From Microbacterium sp. cf046 (lineage in GTDB: Bacteria; Actinomycetota; Actinomycetes; Actinomycetales; Microbacteriaceae): a stretch of DNA of 64,000 bases. The DNA lies in contig NZ_FOZJ01000002.1 of NCBI RefSeq assembly GCF_900114345.1, positions 1,240,001 through 1,304,000 of the forward strand. The letters run 5' to 3'. The position numbers and the translations under genes are program-made. This document shows, one piece after another, positions 43,726 to 52,507 of this stretch. Numbering within the stretch: position 1 is the first letter of the stretch; every line of letters begins with the position of its first letter. The notes beneath the pieces are model-generated. The model saw nothing but the letters and a program-made list of their open reading frames with translations. It was not told the origin of the DNA and did no database searches.

Positions 43726-44223
43726 TCAGCCGATGCGCTCCACCGGCCACTGCAGCTCGGTGACCCAGTCCTCCTGCGACTCGGACTCGGACACGAGATA
43801 GACCTCGCGGCACGCGCCCGCGAAACGGTAGCCGTTCTGCTCGACCCAGGCGTTCAGCGCCATCCACGAATCGCCGATCCCGTCCATCGTGCCGAGATGC
43901 ACGAGCGTCGCGGCGAGCGGCACCTGCTCCAGCTGCACGGTGTCGAACGCTCCGCCGGCGTCGCCCTCCTCGGCGGGGAAGCCGACGTGCACCTGCACCG
44001 TGCCGTCGGCATCCAGCATCGATCCATCGCCCGTGTAGTAGATCGTCGACGGATCGCGCACCGGCACCCCGGCCTGATCGAGAGCGGGCACGAGCCGGCC
44101 GTAGAGCGGTCCGATCAGCGGTGCGATGTTCTCCGGGCCGAAACCGGGGGCCGTGTCCACCACCTCGTGCAGGCTCACGGCGGGCAGCGGCTTCAGTTCG
44201 ACGACGGGAGCGGACTCGGGCAT
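43726..44223 (-). CDS. GyrI-like / AraC effector-binding domain protein
   Basis: A 165-aa stand-alone small-molecule-binding (GyrI/SOUL-like) domain. It starts with VVELKPLPAVSLHEVVD, has YYTGDGSM and VHVGFPAEE in the middle, and ends with ACREVYLVSE..DWVTELQWPV, matching the effector-binding domain found at the C-terminus of AraC/MerR regulators but without a DNA-binding part. The ATG at 44223 follows GAGGAAT. It may bind a hydrophobic or cationic ligand. It diverges from the helicase gene. Confidence 0.85.
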   Translation of the reverse strand: MPESAPVVELKPLPAVSLHEVVDTAPGFGPENIAPLIGPLYGRLVPALDQAGVPVRDPSTIYYTGDGSMLDADGTVQVHVGFPAEEGDAGGAFDTVQLEQVPLAATLVHLGTMDGIGDSWMALNAWVEQNGYRFAGACREVYLVSESESQEDWVTELQWPVERIG

Positions 44224-44331
44224 GGTGTGATTCCTCGTTCAGGGAGCCGCTGGCGCGCGGCTTCGCCGCCGACACTAACGATGACCGCGAGCCGTGTCGA
44301 GAAGTCACGCGCCCGGATGCCGTCGGCTCGG

Positions 44332-44337
44332 TACGAT
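44332..44337 (+). promoter_or_regulatory. Near-leaderless -10 element for hrpA
   Basis: TACGAT ends 8 nt before the ATG at 44346, giving a leader of at most one or two nucleotides. Confidence 0.4.
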
Positions 44338-44345
44338 CGAAGGCT

Positions 44346-47300
44346 ATGCCCGCGCCCGAACCCGTCATCTCGTATCCGCCGGAGCTGCCCGTCAGCGCCG
44401 CGCGGGACGAGATCGCGCGCGCGATCCGCGACCACCAGGTCGTGATCGTCGCCGGAGCGACCGGCTCGGGCAAGACGACCCAGCTGCCGAAGATCTGCAT
44501 CGAGCTCGGTCGCACGCGCATCGCGCACACGCAGCCGCGACGGATCGCGGCCCGCACGATCGCCGAACGCATCGCCGAGGAGATGGAGGTGCCGCTGGGC
44601 ACCACGGTCGGCTACAAGGTGCGCTTCACCGACAAGGTGCAGGACGACACGCGCGTCGCGCTCATGACGGACGGCATCCTGCTCAACGAGATCCATCGCG
44701 ACCGGCTCCTGCGCCGCTACGACACGATCATCGTCGACGAGGCGCACGAGCGCTCGCTGAACGTCGACTTCCTGATCGGATACCTCACGCAGGTGCTGCC
44801 GAAGCGCCCCGACCTGCGCGTCATCATCACCAGCGCGACGATCGACCCGCAGAGCTTCGCGGAGCACTTCGCGGATGCCGAGGGCAAACCGGCGCCCATC
44901 GTCGAGGTGTCCGGACGCACGTACCCCGTTGAGATCCGCTACCGCGGCCCGGACGACACTGACGACGAGGTCGACGGCATCACCGCGGCGCTGCGGGAGC
45001 TCGATCGCGAGCCCGCCGGAGACGTCCTGGTCTTCCTGCCGGGAGAAGCGGAGATCCGCGACGCGATGGATGCCGTCCGCGGCATGTATGCGAATGACGC
45101 CGCGCCGACGGAGGTCCTTCCCCTGTTCGGCCGCCTCAGCGCGGCGGAGCAGCATCGCGTCTTCGAACGCTCGCGGGTCGCGGGCGTGCGCCGCCGGGTG
45201 ATCCTCGCGACGAATGTCGCGGAGACGAGCCTCACCGTGCCCGGCATCCGGTACGTCGTCGACACGGGGACCGCCCGCATCTCGCGATACAGCGCCCGCA
45301 CCAAGATCCAGCAGCTGCCGATCGAGGCGATCTCGCAGGCGTCGGCGCAGCAGCGCTCCGGGCGCGCGGGTCGCACCGCGCCGGGCATCGCGATACGCCT
45401 CTACTCCGAGGAGGACTTCGAGAAGCGTCCGGAATTCACCGAGCCCGAGATCCTGCGCACGAGCCTCGCGTCGGTCATCCTGCAGATGCTGTCGTTGGGG
45501 TTCGGCGACATCTCGTCCTTCCCGTTCCTGACCCCACCCGACTCGCGCGGGGTGCGGGCGGCCTTGGACCTGCTGATCGAGCTCGCGGCGGTGCGGATGC
45601 CGGCCCGCGGCGACAGCGGCGCACGCCTGACCGATCTCGGGCGCGAGATCGCACGACTGCCGATCGACCCGCGGTTCGCGCGCATGCTCATCGAGGCAGG
45701 GCGCATCGGCGTGCAGCGGGACCTGCTCGCGATCGTGGCCGGCATGTCGATCCAGGACGTGCGCGAGCGCCCCGAGGAACGGCGCGAGGAGGCCGACCGT
45801 CTGCACGCGCGGTTCGTCGACCCCACGAGCGACTTCATCACCCTCCTGAACCTCTGGAACCACCTCCAGGAGCAGCAGGCGATGCTCGGCTCGAGCGCGT
45901 TCCGGCGCCTGTGCCGCGCAGAGCACCTCAACTACGTCCGCGTGCGCGAGTGGGTCGATGTCCACCGGCAGCTGCGGACACTCGTCGGCGCATCCCGCAC
46001 GCGCGGCGCGGCATCCGACGACGCTTCCGACCCGGACGATCTCCACCGCGCGATCCTGTCCGGCCTCCTCTCGCACATCGGCATCCTCGATGAGCGCGCC
46101 GCGGCAAGGGCCGGCGCGCAGAAGGGAGGCGAGAGCGTCCGCCGGGGCGGCGCCGAATACCTCGGGGCACGGGGCGCGCGGTTCGCGATCTTCCCCGGCT
46201 CGGGGCTTCGCAAGAAGCGACCGTCGGCCGTGATGGCCGCCGAGCTCGTGGAGACCTCCCGCCTGTTCGCCCGCACGGTCGCGGCGATCGACCCGGCCTG
46301 GGCGGAGTCCTTGGCCGGCGACCTCGCGAAGCGCCAGCTCAGCGAGCCGCACTGGTCCAAGGCCGCGGGAGCGGCATCCGTCTACGAGAAGGTGACCCTG
46401 TTCGGGGTCGAGATCGTCCCGAGGCGCCGCGCCCAGCTGGCCCGATTCGACCGGCCGATGGCTCGCGAGCTGTTCCTGCGGCACGCGCTCGTCGACGGCG
46501 AGTGGGAATCGTCGGTCCTCGACAAGCGCCTCACCGCATTCGAGCGACGCAACCACGAACTGCGGCGGCGGCTCGAGAAGGTCGAGGAGCGGGAACGGCG
46601 CCGCGACATCCTGGTCGGCGACGAAGCCGTGTTCGCGTTCTACGACGCGCGCATCCCGCGGGACGTGTACGACGTCCGCTCCTTCGAGGCGTGGTGGCGG
46701 GATGCCGCGACCCGCACCCCCCGCCTCCTCGACATGACCGAGGCCGATCTCCTCGACGACGCCGCGCGAGCCGACGAGCGCGCCTTCCCCGCCCGCTGGC
46801 GCCAGGGCGATCAGGTGCTCTCGCTCGCCTACCGGTTCGAGCCCGGCGCCGAAGACGACGGTGTCACGGCGATCGTGCCGCTCGCGCTGCTGGCTCAGGT
46901 GCGTCCAGAGGGATTCGACTGGCAGGTGCCCGGCATGCGCGACGAACTGGTCACGGCGCTGCTGCGCGCACTGCCGAAGGCGATCCGCCGGCATGTCGTG
47001 CCCGCAGCCGACTGGGCGGCCCGATTCGCCGAGGACCTCGACGGCCAGGGCCCCGAGGCACACGACGGGATGCCGCCCGCGACGCTCCGAGACGCGCTCG
47101 CGGGTCGGATCCAGCGCGTCGCAAACCAGCCGGTGACCGCCGCCGACTTCGAGCTGGATCGCGTTCCCGCGCACCTGAAGGTCTCGTTCCGCGTCGTGGA
47201 CGAGCGCGCACGGCCGATCGGGTCTGGGCGCGACCTGCAGGCTCTGCAGCAGCGGTTCGCCGACCGCGCCCGCACGTCGGTCGCGCGGGCGACGGGGGCT

Positions 47301-48239
47301 CAGGCCCCGGTGCTGCCGAAGGGGCGCACCGACGCTTCCGCCGCGACTGATGTGCCGACGGGCGGGTCGGCGACCGTGGCCGAGCGCACCGGACTGACCG
47401 ATTGGGACTTCGGCGACCTGCCGGATGTCGTGGACACGAAGGTGGCCGGCGGCGTGGTGCGCGGGTACCCGGCGCTCATCGACCAGGGGACGAGCGTCGC
47501 GCTTCGCGTCGAGACGACGCCCGAAGCCGCAGAGCGGGCGACGCACGCCGGCGTGCGCCGGCTGCTGCTGCTCGCGGTGCCGTCGGCCGCGTCGTATGTG
47601 CTCGAGCACCTCACCTCCGCCGAGAAACTCGCCCTCGCGGCATCCCCGTACCCGTCCGCGAAAGCGCTCGTCGAGGACGCGCGCGTCGCGGTCGCGGATG
47701 CCGTGCTCGCGCGCACCGCGGCGCCGGTGCGCACGCGGGCCGCTTTCGAGCAGGTGCGGGGTGCACTGTCGGCCGTGGTCGTCGATGAGACCTTCCAAGC
47801 CGTCTCGCTGGCGGCGCGCGTCCTCACCGCCGCCCGGGACGCGGATCGGGCCGTCCGGTCGCAGAACTCCATGACGCTGCTCGGCGCCCTGGGCGATGTG
47901 CGTGGCCAGATCGCTGGGCTCGTCTTCCCGGGGTTCGTGTCCCGGACCGGACTGGCCAGGCTGGCCCATCTGCCTCGTTACCTTCGCGGCGCGAAGGAGC
48001 GGGTCGACTCTCTCGCCGACAACGCCGGCCGCGACCGGCAGCGGATGACGGAGTTCGAACGCGCGGCATCGGCCTACGTCGAGGCAGGGGGCGCGATCCC
48101 CTCCGACGCCGACGCGCCGCCGGCGCTTGCCCGCACCCGCTGGCTCCTCGAGGAGTACCGGGTCAGCCTGTTCGCGCAGCACCTCGGCACGGCCGAGCCT
48201 GTCTCGCTGCAGCGGATCCAGAAGTCCCTGCGGGAATAG
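44346..48239 (+). CDS. hrpA: ATP-dependent RNA helicase HrpA (DEAH-box)
   Basis: A 1297-aa DEAH-box helicase. Motifs are GATGSGKTTQLP (I), TQPRR (Ia), DEAHERSL (II), SATID (III), ATNVAETSLTVPG (V) and QRSGRAGRTAPG (VI), followed by the winged-helix/ratchet and OB-fold regions and the long HrpA-specific C-terminal DUF3418 region (about residues 700-1297). HrpA rescues stalled ribosomes and acts on mRNA in other bacteria. The ATG at 44346 is set by the start of the RecA domain; the frame is also open upstream but overlaps the divergent gene. Confidence 0.95.
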   Translation: MPAPEPVISYPPELPVSAARDEIARAIRDHQVVIVAGATGSGKTTQLPKICIELGRTRIAHTQPRRIAARTIAERIAEEMEVPLGTTVGYKVRFTDKVQDDTRVALMTDGILLNEIHRDRLLRRYDTIIVDEAHERSLNVDFLIGYLTQVLPKRPDLRVIITSATIDPQSFAEHFADAEGKPAPIVEVSGRTYPVEIRYRGPDDTDDEVDGITAALRELDREPAGDVLVFLPGEAEIRDAMDAVRGMYANDAAPTEVLPLFGRLSAAEQHRVFERSRVAGVRRRVILATNVAETSLTVPGIRYVVDTGTARISRYSARTKIQQLPIEAISQASAQQRSGRAGRTAPGIAIRLYSEEDFEKRPEFTEPEILRTSLASVILQMLSLGFGDISSFPFLTPPDSRGVRAALDLLIELAAVRMPARGDSGARLTDLGREIARLPIDPRFARMLIEAGRIGVQRDLLAIVAGMSIQDVRERPEERREEADRLHARFVDPTSDFITLLNLWNHLQEQQAMLGSSAFRRLCRAEHLNYVRVREWVDVHRQLRTLVGASRTRGAASDDASDPDDLHRAILSGLLSHIGILDERAAARAGAQKGGESVRRGGAEYLGARGARFAIFPGSGLRKKRPSAVMAAELVETSRLFARTVAAIDPAWAESLAGDLAKRQLSEPHWSKAAGAASVYEKVTLFGVEIVPRRRAQLARFDRPMARELFLRHALVDGEWESSVLDKRLTAFERRNHELRRRLEKVEERERRRDILVGDEAVFAFYDARIPRDVYDVRSFEAWWRDAATRTPRLLDMTEADLLDDAARADERAFPARWRQGDQVLSLAYRFEPGAEDDGVTAIVPLALLAQVRPEGFDWQVPGMRDELVTALLRALPKAIRRHVVPAADWAARFAEDLDGQGPEAHDGMPPATLRDALAGRIQRVANQPVTAADFELDRVPAHLKVSFRVVDERARPIGSGRDLQALQQRFADRARTSVARATGAQAPVLPKGRTDASAATDVPTGGSATVAERTGLTDWDFGDLPDVVDTKVAGGVVRGYPALIDQGTSVALRVETTPEAAERATHAGVRRLLLLAVPSAASYVLEHLTSAEKLALAASPYPSAKALVEDARVAVADAVLARTAAPVRTRAAFEQVRGALSAVVVDETFQAVSLAARVLTAARDADRAVRSQNSMTLLGALGDVRGQIAGLVFPGFVSRTGLARLAHLPRYLRGAKERVDSLADNAGRDRQRMTEFERAASAYVEAGGAIPSDADAPPALARTRWLLEEYRVSLFAQHLGTAEPVSLQRIQKSLRE

Positions 48240-48268
48240 TCCCCACGAACGGAGAGGTTTGCCACGTC

Positions 48269-49210
48269 ATGGCTGAAGCGATCGCGTACACGGAGTTCGG
48301 CGGACCCGAGGTCCTCAGACTCATCAACATCCCGACGCCGACTGCGGGCGCCGGAGAGATCGCGGTGCGCATCGAGGCGGCGGGCGTGAATCCGATCGAC
48401 GGCAAGCTGCGCAGCGGCCTGCGCGCATCCGCGCCCCTCACCGGACCGAGGCGGGTCGGCGGAGACGCGGCCGGCATCGTCACCGGCGTCGGCGACGAGG
48501 TCGAGGGCTTCCGCGTCGGCGATGCCGTCGTGGTGATGGGCGCGCCGGGTGCCTACGCGACCGACATCGTCGTGCGCGCGGAGAACGTGCAGCCGCGACC
48601 CCCGCAGGTCAGCGCCGAGGTCGGCGCGTCACTCGGCATCCCTGTCGGCACGGCCTACCAGTCGCTGCGCTCGCTCGCCGTCGGTCCGGGCGACACGCTG
48701 CTCCTGCACGGCGGGTCGGGCGCGGTCGGCCAGGCGGCGATCCAGTTCGCGGTGCTGTGGGGCGCGACGGTCATCGCCACGGCCTCCGAGCGCCGGTTCG
48801 ACCGCATCCGCGAGCTCGGCGCGATCCCCGTCGCGTACGGAGAGGGACTGGCCGAGCGCATCCGGGCGCTCGCGCCCGAGGGCATCACCGTCGCGCTCGA
48901 CGCCGCCGGGACCGACGAGGCCATCAACGCGTCGCTCGAGCTCGTCGCCGACCGCGAGCGCATCGCGACGATCGTGCGCGGGCGGGATGCCGCATCCTTC
49001 GGCATCCGTGCCTTCCAGGGCGGCGCGCCCAACCCCCTGCCGGAGCGAGCGCAGGGCTGGCGCCGTGAGGCGCTCCCGGTCGCGCTCGCCCTCCTCGCCG
49101 CCGGCCGATTCTCGGTCGAGCTGGGTCCGTCGTTCCCGCTCGCCGAGGCCGCCGCCGCGCATCGAGCGGTCGAGCAGGGCACCGACGGCAAGATCACCCT
49201 GATCCCGTAG
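48269..49210 (+). CDS. NADP-dependent quinone oxidoreductase, zinc-independent MDR family
   Basis: A 313-aa medium-chain dehydrogenase/reductase without structural zinc cysteines. Signs are VRIEAAGVNPIDGKLRSG in the GroES-like domain, LLLHGGSGAVGQAAIQFA in the Rossmann domain and the closing PLAEAAAAHRAVEQGTDGKITLIP-like end. Such enzymes reduce quinones or enones with NADPH. A GGAGAGG site lies about 11 nt before the ATG, a longer spacing than usual. It starts 29 bp after hrpA and may be co-transcribed. Confidence 0.9.
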   Translation: MAEAIAYTEFGGPEVLRLINIPTPTAGAGEIAVRIEAAGVNPIDGKLRSGLRASAPLTGPRRVGGDAAGIVTGVGDEVEGFRVGDAVVVMGAPGAYATDIVVRAENVQPRPPQVSAEVGASLGIPVGTAYQSLRSLAVGPGDTLLLHGGSGAVGQAAIQFAVLWGATVIATASERRFDRIRELGAIPVAYGEGLAERIRALAPEGITVALDAAGTDEAINASLELVADRERIATIVRGRDAASFGIRAFQGGAPNPLPERAQGWRREALPVALALLAAGRFSVELGPSFPLAEAAAAHRAVEQGTDGKITLIP

Positions 49211-49267
49211 CCGTTCCCCCGCTGCAACAGTTCGACATACGGACGGGCGCGCGAACGTCGCCTGCCC

Positions 49268-49273
49268 GACAAT
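49268..49273 (+). promoter_or_regulatory. Leaderless -10 element for metY
   Basis: GACAAT ends 6 nt before the ATG at 49280. Confidence 0.5.
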
Positions 49274-49279
49274 GGACGG

Positions 49280-50635
49280 ATGTCCGAGATCACGCGTTCC
49301 TTCGCGACGGCGCAGGTGCAGGCCGGATACGTGCCGGGCGTCGCCGAGAACACGGCCGTGCCGCCGATCTACCAGTCGAACGCGTTCGAATTCGCCTCGC
49401 TGAGCGAAGCCCGCGATCTGTTCGCGCTGCGGCGCGAGGGCAACATCTACAGCCGCGCGGCCAACCCCACCGTCCTCGTGTTCGAGCAGCGCATCGCCGA
49501 ACTGGAGGGCGGCGTCTCGGCTGCGGCGGTCGCCTCCGGGCAGGCGGCGGTCGCCCTCGCCCTCCTGGCCCTGGCCAAGCAGGGCGAGCACATCGTCGCG
49601 GCCCGGCAGCTGTACGGCGGGACGGTCGACCTCCTGCAGGACACGTTCGCCGACTGGGGCATCGAGGTCACATTCGTCGACCAGGACGACACGGATGCGT
49701 GGGCCGCGGCGGTCCGACCGACGACGCGCGCGCTGTTCGCCGAGTCGATCACGAACCCCAACGCGCAGGTGCTCGACGTCCGCGCGGTCGCCGCGGTCGC
49801 CCGCAGCGCGGGCGTGCCGCTCGTGATCGACCACACGCTCGCGACCCCCTACCTCCAGCGCGTGAAGGACTTCGGCGCCGACATCGTCGTGCACTCCGCG
49901 ACGAAGTACCTCGGCGGCCACGGCACCTCGCTCGGCGGCGTGATCGTCGACCTCGGCACGTTCGACTTCTCCCTCGACGCGGCGCGGTGGCCCCAGCTCA
50001 CCGAGCCGTACCGGCGGGTTCCGGGCGGCAGCCTCGTCGATCGGTTCGGCGCGACCGGATCCCCGTTCATCGCGCTCGTCAAGACCAAGTACGTCCACGA
50101 CCTCGGGCCCTCGCTGCCCGCGTTCAACGCGTTCCAGCTCCTGCAGGGGCTCGAGACGCTCGACCTGCGGATCGCCAGGCACACCGCGAGCGGGCTCGAG
50201 GTCGCCCGATTCCTCGACGGGCATCCGGCGGTCTCGCGCGTGAACCACCCGGGACTCGAATCGAGCCCGTGGCATCGGCTGGCCCAGGAATACCTGCCGC
50301 GAGGGGCGGCATCAGTCTTCTCCTTCGACGTGCACACGACCGGCGACGCGGAGCTCGACTTCGCACGGGTGGAGGAGCTCATCGCCCGTCTCGAGGTGAT
50401 CCGCCTGGTGGCGAACATCGGCGACGCGCGCAGCCTCGTCGCACATCCCGCCTCGATGACGCACAGCCACATGTCGCCCACGCAGCTCGCCGAGGCGGGC
50501 ATCACCTCCACGACGATCAGGCTGTCGATCGGGCTCGAAGATCCGGCCGATGTGATCGCCGATCTGCGGCGCGCGCTTGCCGCGCTCGCGCAGCCCGCCG
50601 CGGAACCGGATCAGCGCTTGTCGTCGGTGCTCTGA
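49280..50635 (+). CDS. metY: O-acetylhomoserine sulfhydrylase-type PLP enzyme
   Basis: A 451-aa Cys/Met-metabolism PLP enzyme that condenses O-acetylhomoserine with sulfide (or methanethiol) to homocysteine (or methionine). The opening VPPIYQSNAFEF, GNIYSRAANPTVLVFEQRIAELEGG-type block, PLP Lys in HSATKYLGGHG near residue 208 and the length all fit MetY better than cystathionine gamma-lyase. The final 25 bp overlap the 3' end of the opposing araD gene. No S-box or other riboswitch is seen before the leaderless start. Confidence 0.9.
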   Translation: MSEITRSFATAQVQAGYVPGVAENTAVPPIYQSNAFEFASLSEARDLFALRREGNIYSRAANPTVLVFEQRIAELEGGVSAAAVASGQAAVALALLALAKQGEHIVAARQLYGGTVDLLQDTFADWGIEVTFVDQDDTDAWAAAVRPTTRALFAESITNPNAQVLDVRAVAAVARSAGVPLVIDHTLATPYLQRVKDFGADIVVHSATKYLGGHGTSLGGVIVDLGTFDFSLDAARWPQLTEPYRRVPGGSLVDRFGATGSPFIALVKTKYVHDLGPSLPAFNAFQLLQGLETLDLRIARHTASGLEVARFLDGHPAVSRVNHPGLESSPWHRLAQEYLPRGAASVFSFDVHTTGDAELDFARVEELIARLEVIRLVANIGDARSLVAHPASMTHSHMSPTQLAEAGITSTTIRLSIGLEDPADVIADLRRALAALAQPAAEPDQRLSSVL

Positions 50636-51306
50636 CCGTAGACGTTCTGATAGCGGTTGTAGAGGCTGTCGATCGCATCCTGCGGGATCGGGATCAGCGG
50701 GCCGGCCTCGCGGGCGATGTGCACCGTCCGCGCGACGTCTTCGAGCATGACCGCCGCCTTGACGGCGTCCTTCGCGGAGACTCCGATCGTGAACGGCCCG
50801 TGGTTCTGCATGAGCACGCCGCGGGATCGGTGGCCGCTGAGCGTCTCGACGATGCCGCGGCCGATCGAGTCGTCTCCGATGATCGCGAACGGCCCAATCG
50901 GGATCGGACCGCCGAACTCGTCGGCCATCGCCGTGATGACGCACGGGATCTCCTCGCCGCGCGCCGCCCAGGCCACCGCGTACGTCGAGTGCGTGTGCAC
51001 GACGCCGCCGACCTCGGGCATGTGCCGGTAGACGTAGGCGTGCGCGGCGGTGTCGCTCGACGGCGACCGCTCGCTCCCCGGTGAACCCGGCACGACGTTG
51101 CCGTCGAGATCGCAGAGGATCATGTTCTCCGCCGTGAGGTCGTCGTACGAGACGCCTGACGGCTTGATCACGAACAGGTCCTCGCCCGGAACCCGTCCCG
51201 AGACGTTCCCGCCGGTCCAGACGATCAGCCCGTAGCGCACGAGTTCGGAGTGCAGCGCGGCCACGTCGGCGCGGACGGCGGCGATGGCGTCGATGTTACC
51301 GGTCAC
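50611..51306 (-). CDS. araD: L-ribulose-5-phosphate 4-epimerase
   Basis: A 231-aa class II aldolase-fold zinc enzyme that converts L-ribulose-5-phosphate to D-xylulose-5-phosphate. The motifs are TGGNVSGR (phosphate binding), KPSGVSY, SSDTAAHAYVYRHMPEVGGVVHTHS-type metal ligands and NHGPFTIG. The GTG at 51306 is chosen because TACACT (51313-51318) ends 6 nt upstream. No araA or araB is adjacent, so it may serve another pentose route. The 3' end overlaps metY by 25 bp. Confidence 0.92.
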   Translation of the reverse strand: MTGNIDAIAAVRADVAALHSELVRYGLIVWTGGNVSGRVPGEDLFVIKPSGVSYDDLTAENMILCDLDGNVVPGSPGSERSPSSDTAAHAYVYRHMPEVGGVVHTHSTYAVAWAARGEEIPCVITAMADEFGGPIPIGPFAIIGDDSIGRGIVETLSGHRSRGVLMQNHGPFTIGVSAKDAVKAAVMLEDVARTVHIAREAGPLIPIPQDAIDSLYNRYQNVYGQSTDDKR

Positions 51307-51312
51307 ATTCCG

Positions 51313-51318
51313 AGTGTA
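51313..51318 (-). promoter_or_regulatory. Leaderless -10 element for araD
   Basis: TACACT on the minus strand ends 6 nt before the GTG at 51306. Confidence 0.55.
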
Positions 51319-51381
51319 GCGACTGCGCCCGTCTCCCGGGGAATCGGCCGTCCCCGGTACCTCGGCGGCCTCGAGGATGGA

Positions 51382-51387
51382 TACGCT
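51382..51387 (+). promoter_or_regulatory. Leaderless -10 element for the Gfo/Idh/MocA gene
   Basis: TACGCT ends 6 nt before the ATG at 51394. Confidence 0.55.
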
Positions 51388-51393
51388 CGAGCC

Positions 51394-52377
51394 ATGACTG
51401 GACTGCGCTGGGGAATCCTCGCCACGGGCGGCATCGCCCACGCCTTCGCTCGTGACCTGCGCACGGCGGGCCTCGATCTGACCGCCGTGGGGTCGCGCTC
51501 AGCCGGATCCGGCGAGCGCTTCGCCTCGGAATTCCGCATCGCGAAGGTGCACGGCTCCTACGAGGAGCTCGTCTCCGACCCTGACGTCGACATCGTATAC
51601 GTGTCCACGCCGCATCCCCTTCATGCCGAGAACGCGATCCTGGCCCTCGAGCACGGCAAGCACGTGCTTGTGGAGAAGCCGTTCACCCTCACGGGCGTCG
51701 AGGCGGCGGCGGTGCGCGATGTCGCGGCCCGCACCGGACTCCTGGCGATGGAGGCGATGTGGACCCGCTACCTTCCGCACATGATCCGGGTGCGCGAACT
51801 GATCGACTCGGGAGCGCTCGGCGACATCCGCGCGGTGTTCGCCGACCACACCCAGAAGATCTCGAGCGATCCCGATCATCGCCTCAACAACCTCGAGCTC
51901 GGCGGCGGTGCGCTGCTGGACCTCGGCATCTACCCGATCTCGTTCGCCTGGGACGTCCTCGGCGCGCCGTCGACGGTCACGGCGAGCGCGACCATCGGCG
52001 CGACGGGCGTCGACGACGAGGTCGCCACGATCTTCACCCACGCCTCGGGCGCGCTGTCCACCTCGATCTCGGCCTCCCATGCGGCAGGACCGAACACCGC
52101 GCACATCGTCGGGACCGACGCGCGGATCGACATCGACGAGGTCTGGTACAGCCCGACCACGTTCCGCCTCGTCGCCCCGAACGGGACGATCCTGGAGGCG
52201 TACGAGTCGCACATCGAGGGCCGGGGCATGCAGTACCAGGCGCTCGCGGCCGAACGGTACGTCGCGTCGGGCGACAACGACAGCGACATCCTGCCGATCG
52301 ATGAGACCGTCGCGATCATGGGCACCCTCGACGAGATCCGACGCCAGATCGGGCTCACCTACCCCACCGAGCGCTGA
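51394..52377 (+). CDS. Gfo/Idh/MocA family oxidoreductase
   Basis: A 327-aa NAD(P)-dependent dehydrogenase. The N-terminal Rossmann motif WGILATGGIAHAFARDL and the EKP motif (VLVEKPFTLTG) near residue 90 define the family. The C-terminal alpha-beta domain contains GGGALLDLGIYPISFAW. Members oxidise sugars, inositols or dihydrodiols. It diverges from araD, which hints at a shared sugar pathway, but the substrate is unknown. Confidence 0.91.
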   Translation: MTGLRWGILATGGIAHAFARDLRTAGLDLTAVGSRSAGSGERFASEFRIAKVHGSYEELVSDPDVDIVYVSTPHPLHAENAILALEHGKHVLVEKPFTLTGVEAAAVRDVAARTGLLAMEAMWTRYLPHMIRVRELIDSGALGDIRAVFADHTQKISSDPDHRLNNLELGGGALLDLGIYPISFAWDVLGAPSTVTASATIGATGVDDEVATIFTHASGALSTSISASHAAGPNTAHIVGTDARIDIDEVWYSPTTFRLVAPNGTILEAYESHIEGRGMQYQALAAERYVASGDNDSDILPIDETVAIMGTLDEIRRQIGLTYPTER

Positions 52378-52398
52378 CCCCAGGGAGGGCTGTCCCTT

Positions 52399-52497
52399 GT
52401 GGGGCTCCGCCCCACTCCCCTGGCGAGCGCGCCGCGCACGCCTGTCATGTGGGGCTCCGCCCCACGCCCCTGGCGAGCGCGCCGCGCACGCCTGTCA
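52399..52497. repeat. 50-bp tandem duplication starting with a hairpin
   Basis: Two adjacent units of 50 bp (from 52399 and from 52449) differ at only a few bases. Each starts with the palindrome GTGGGGC-TCC-GCCCCAC and ends CGCACGCCTGTCA. The hairpin core TGGGGCTCCGCCCCA also lies inside the ABC ATPase gene at 8995-9009. The array occupies most of the gap between the Gfo/Idh gene and the NYN gene. The end of unit 2 forms the presumed -10 (CACACT, 52496-52501) of the latter. Confidence 0.85.
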
Positions 52498-52507
52498 CAC
52501 TGGAGCC

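Noticed and set aside
43564..44445. Long plus-strand open frames across the repeat region
   Set aside because: They are produced by the high-GC tandem repeats and run antisense through the GyrI-like gene; no ribosome site or recognisable protein.
44193..48182. 1329-codon minus-strand open frame opposite hrpA
   Set aside because: It is a GC-frame shadow; the translation is low-complexity Arg/His/Gly-rich, while the plus strand has full helicase motifs.
49211..49279. Possible SAM riboswitch before the methionine-synthesis gene metY
   Set aside because: The gap is only 69 bp, shows no S-box-like helices, and the transcript appears to begin at the start codon.
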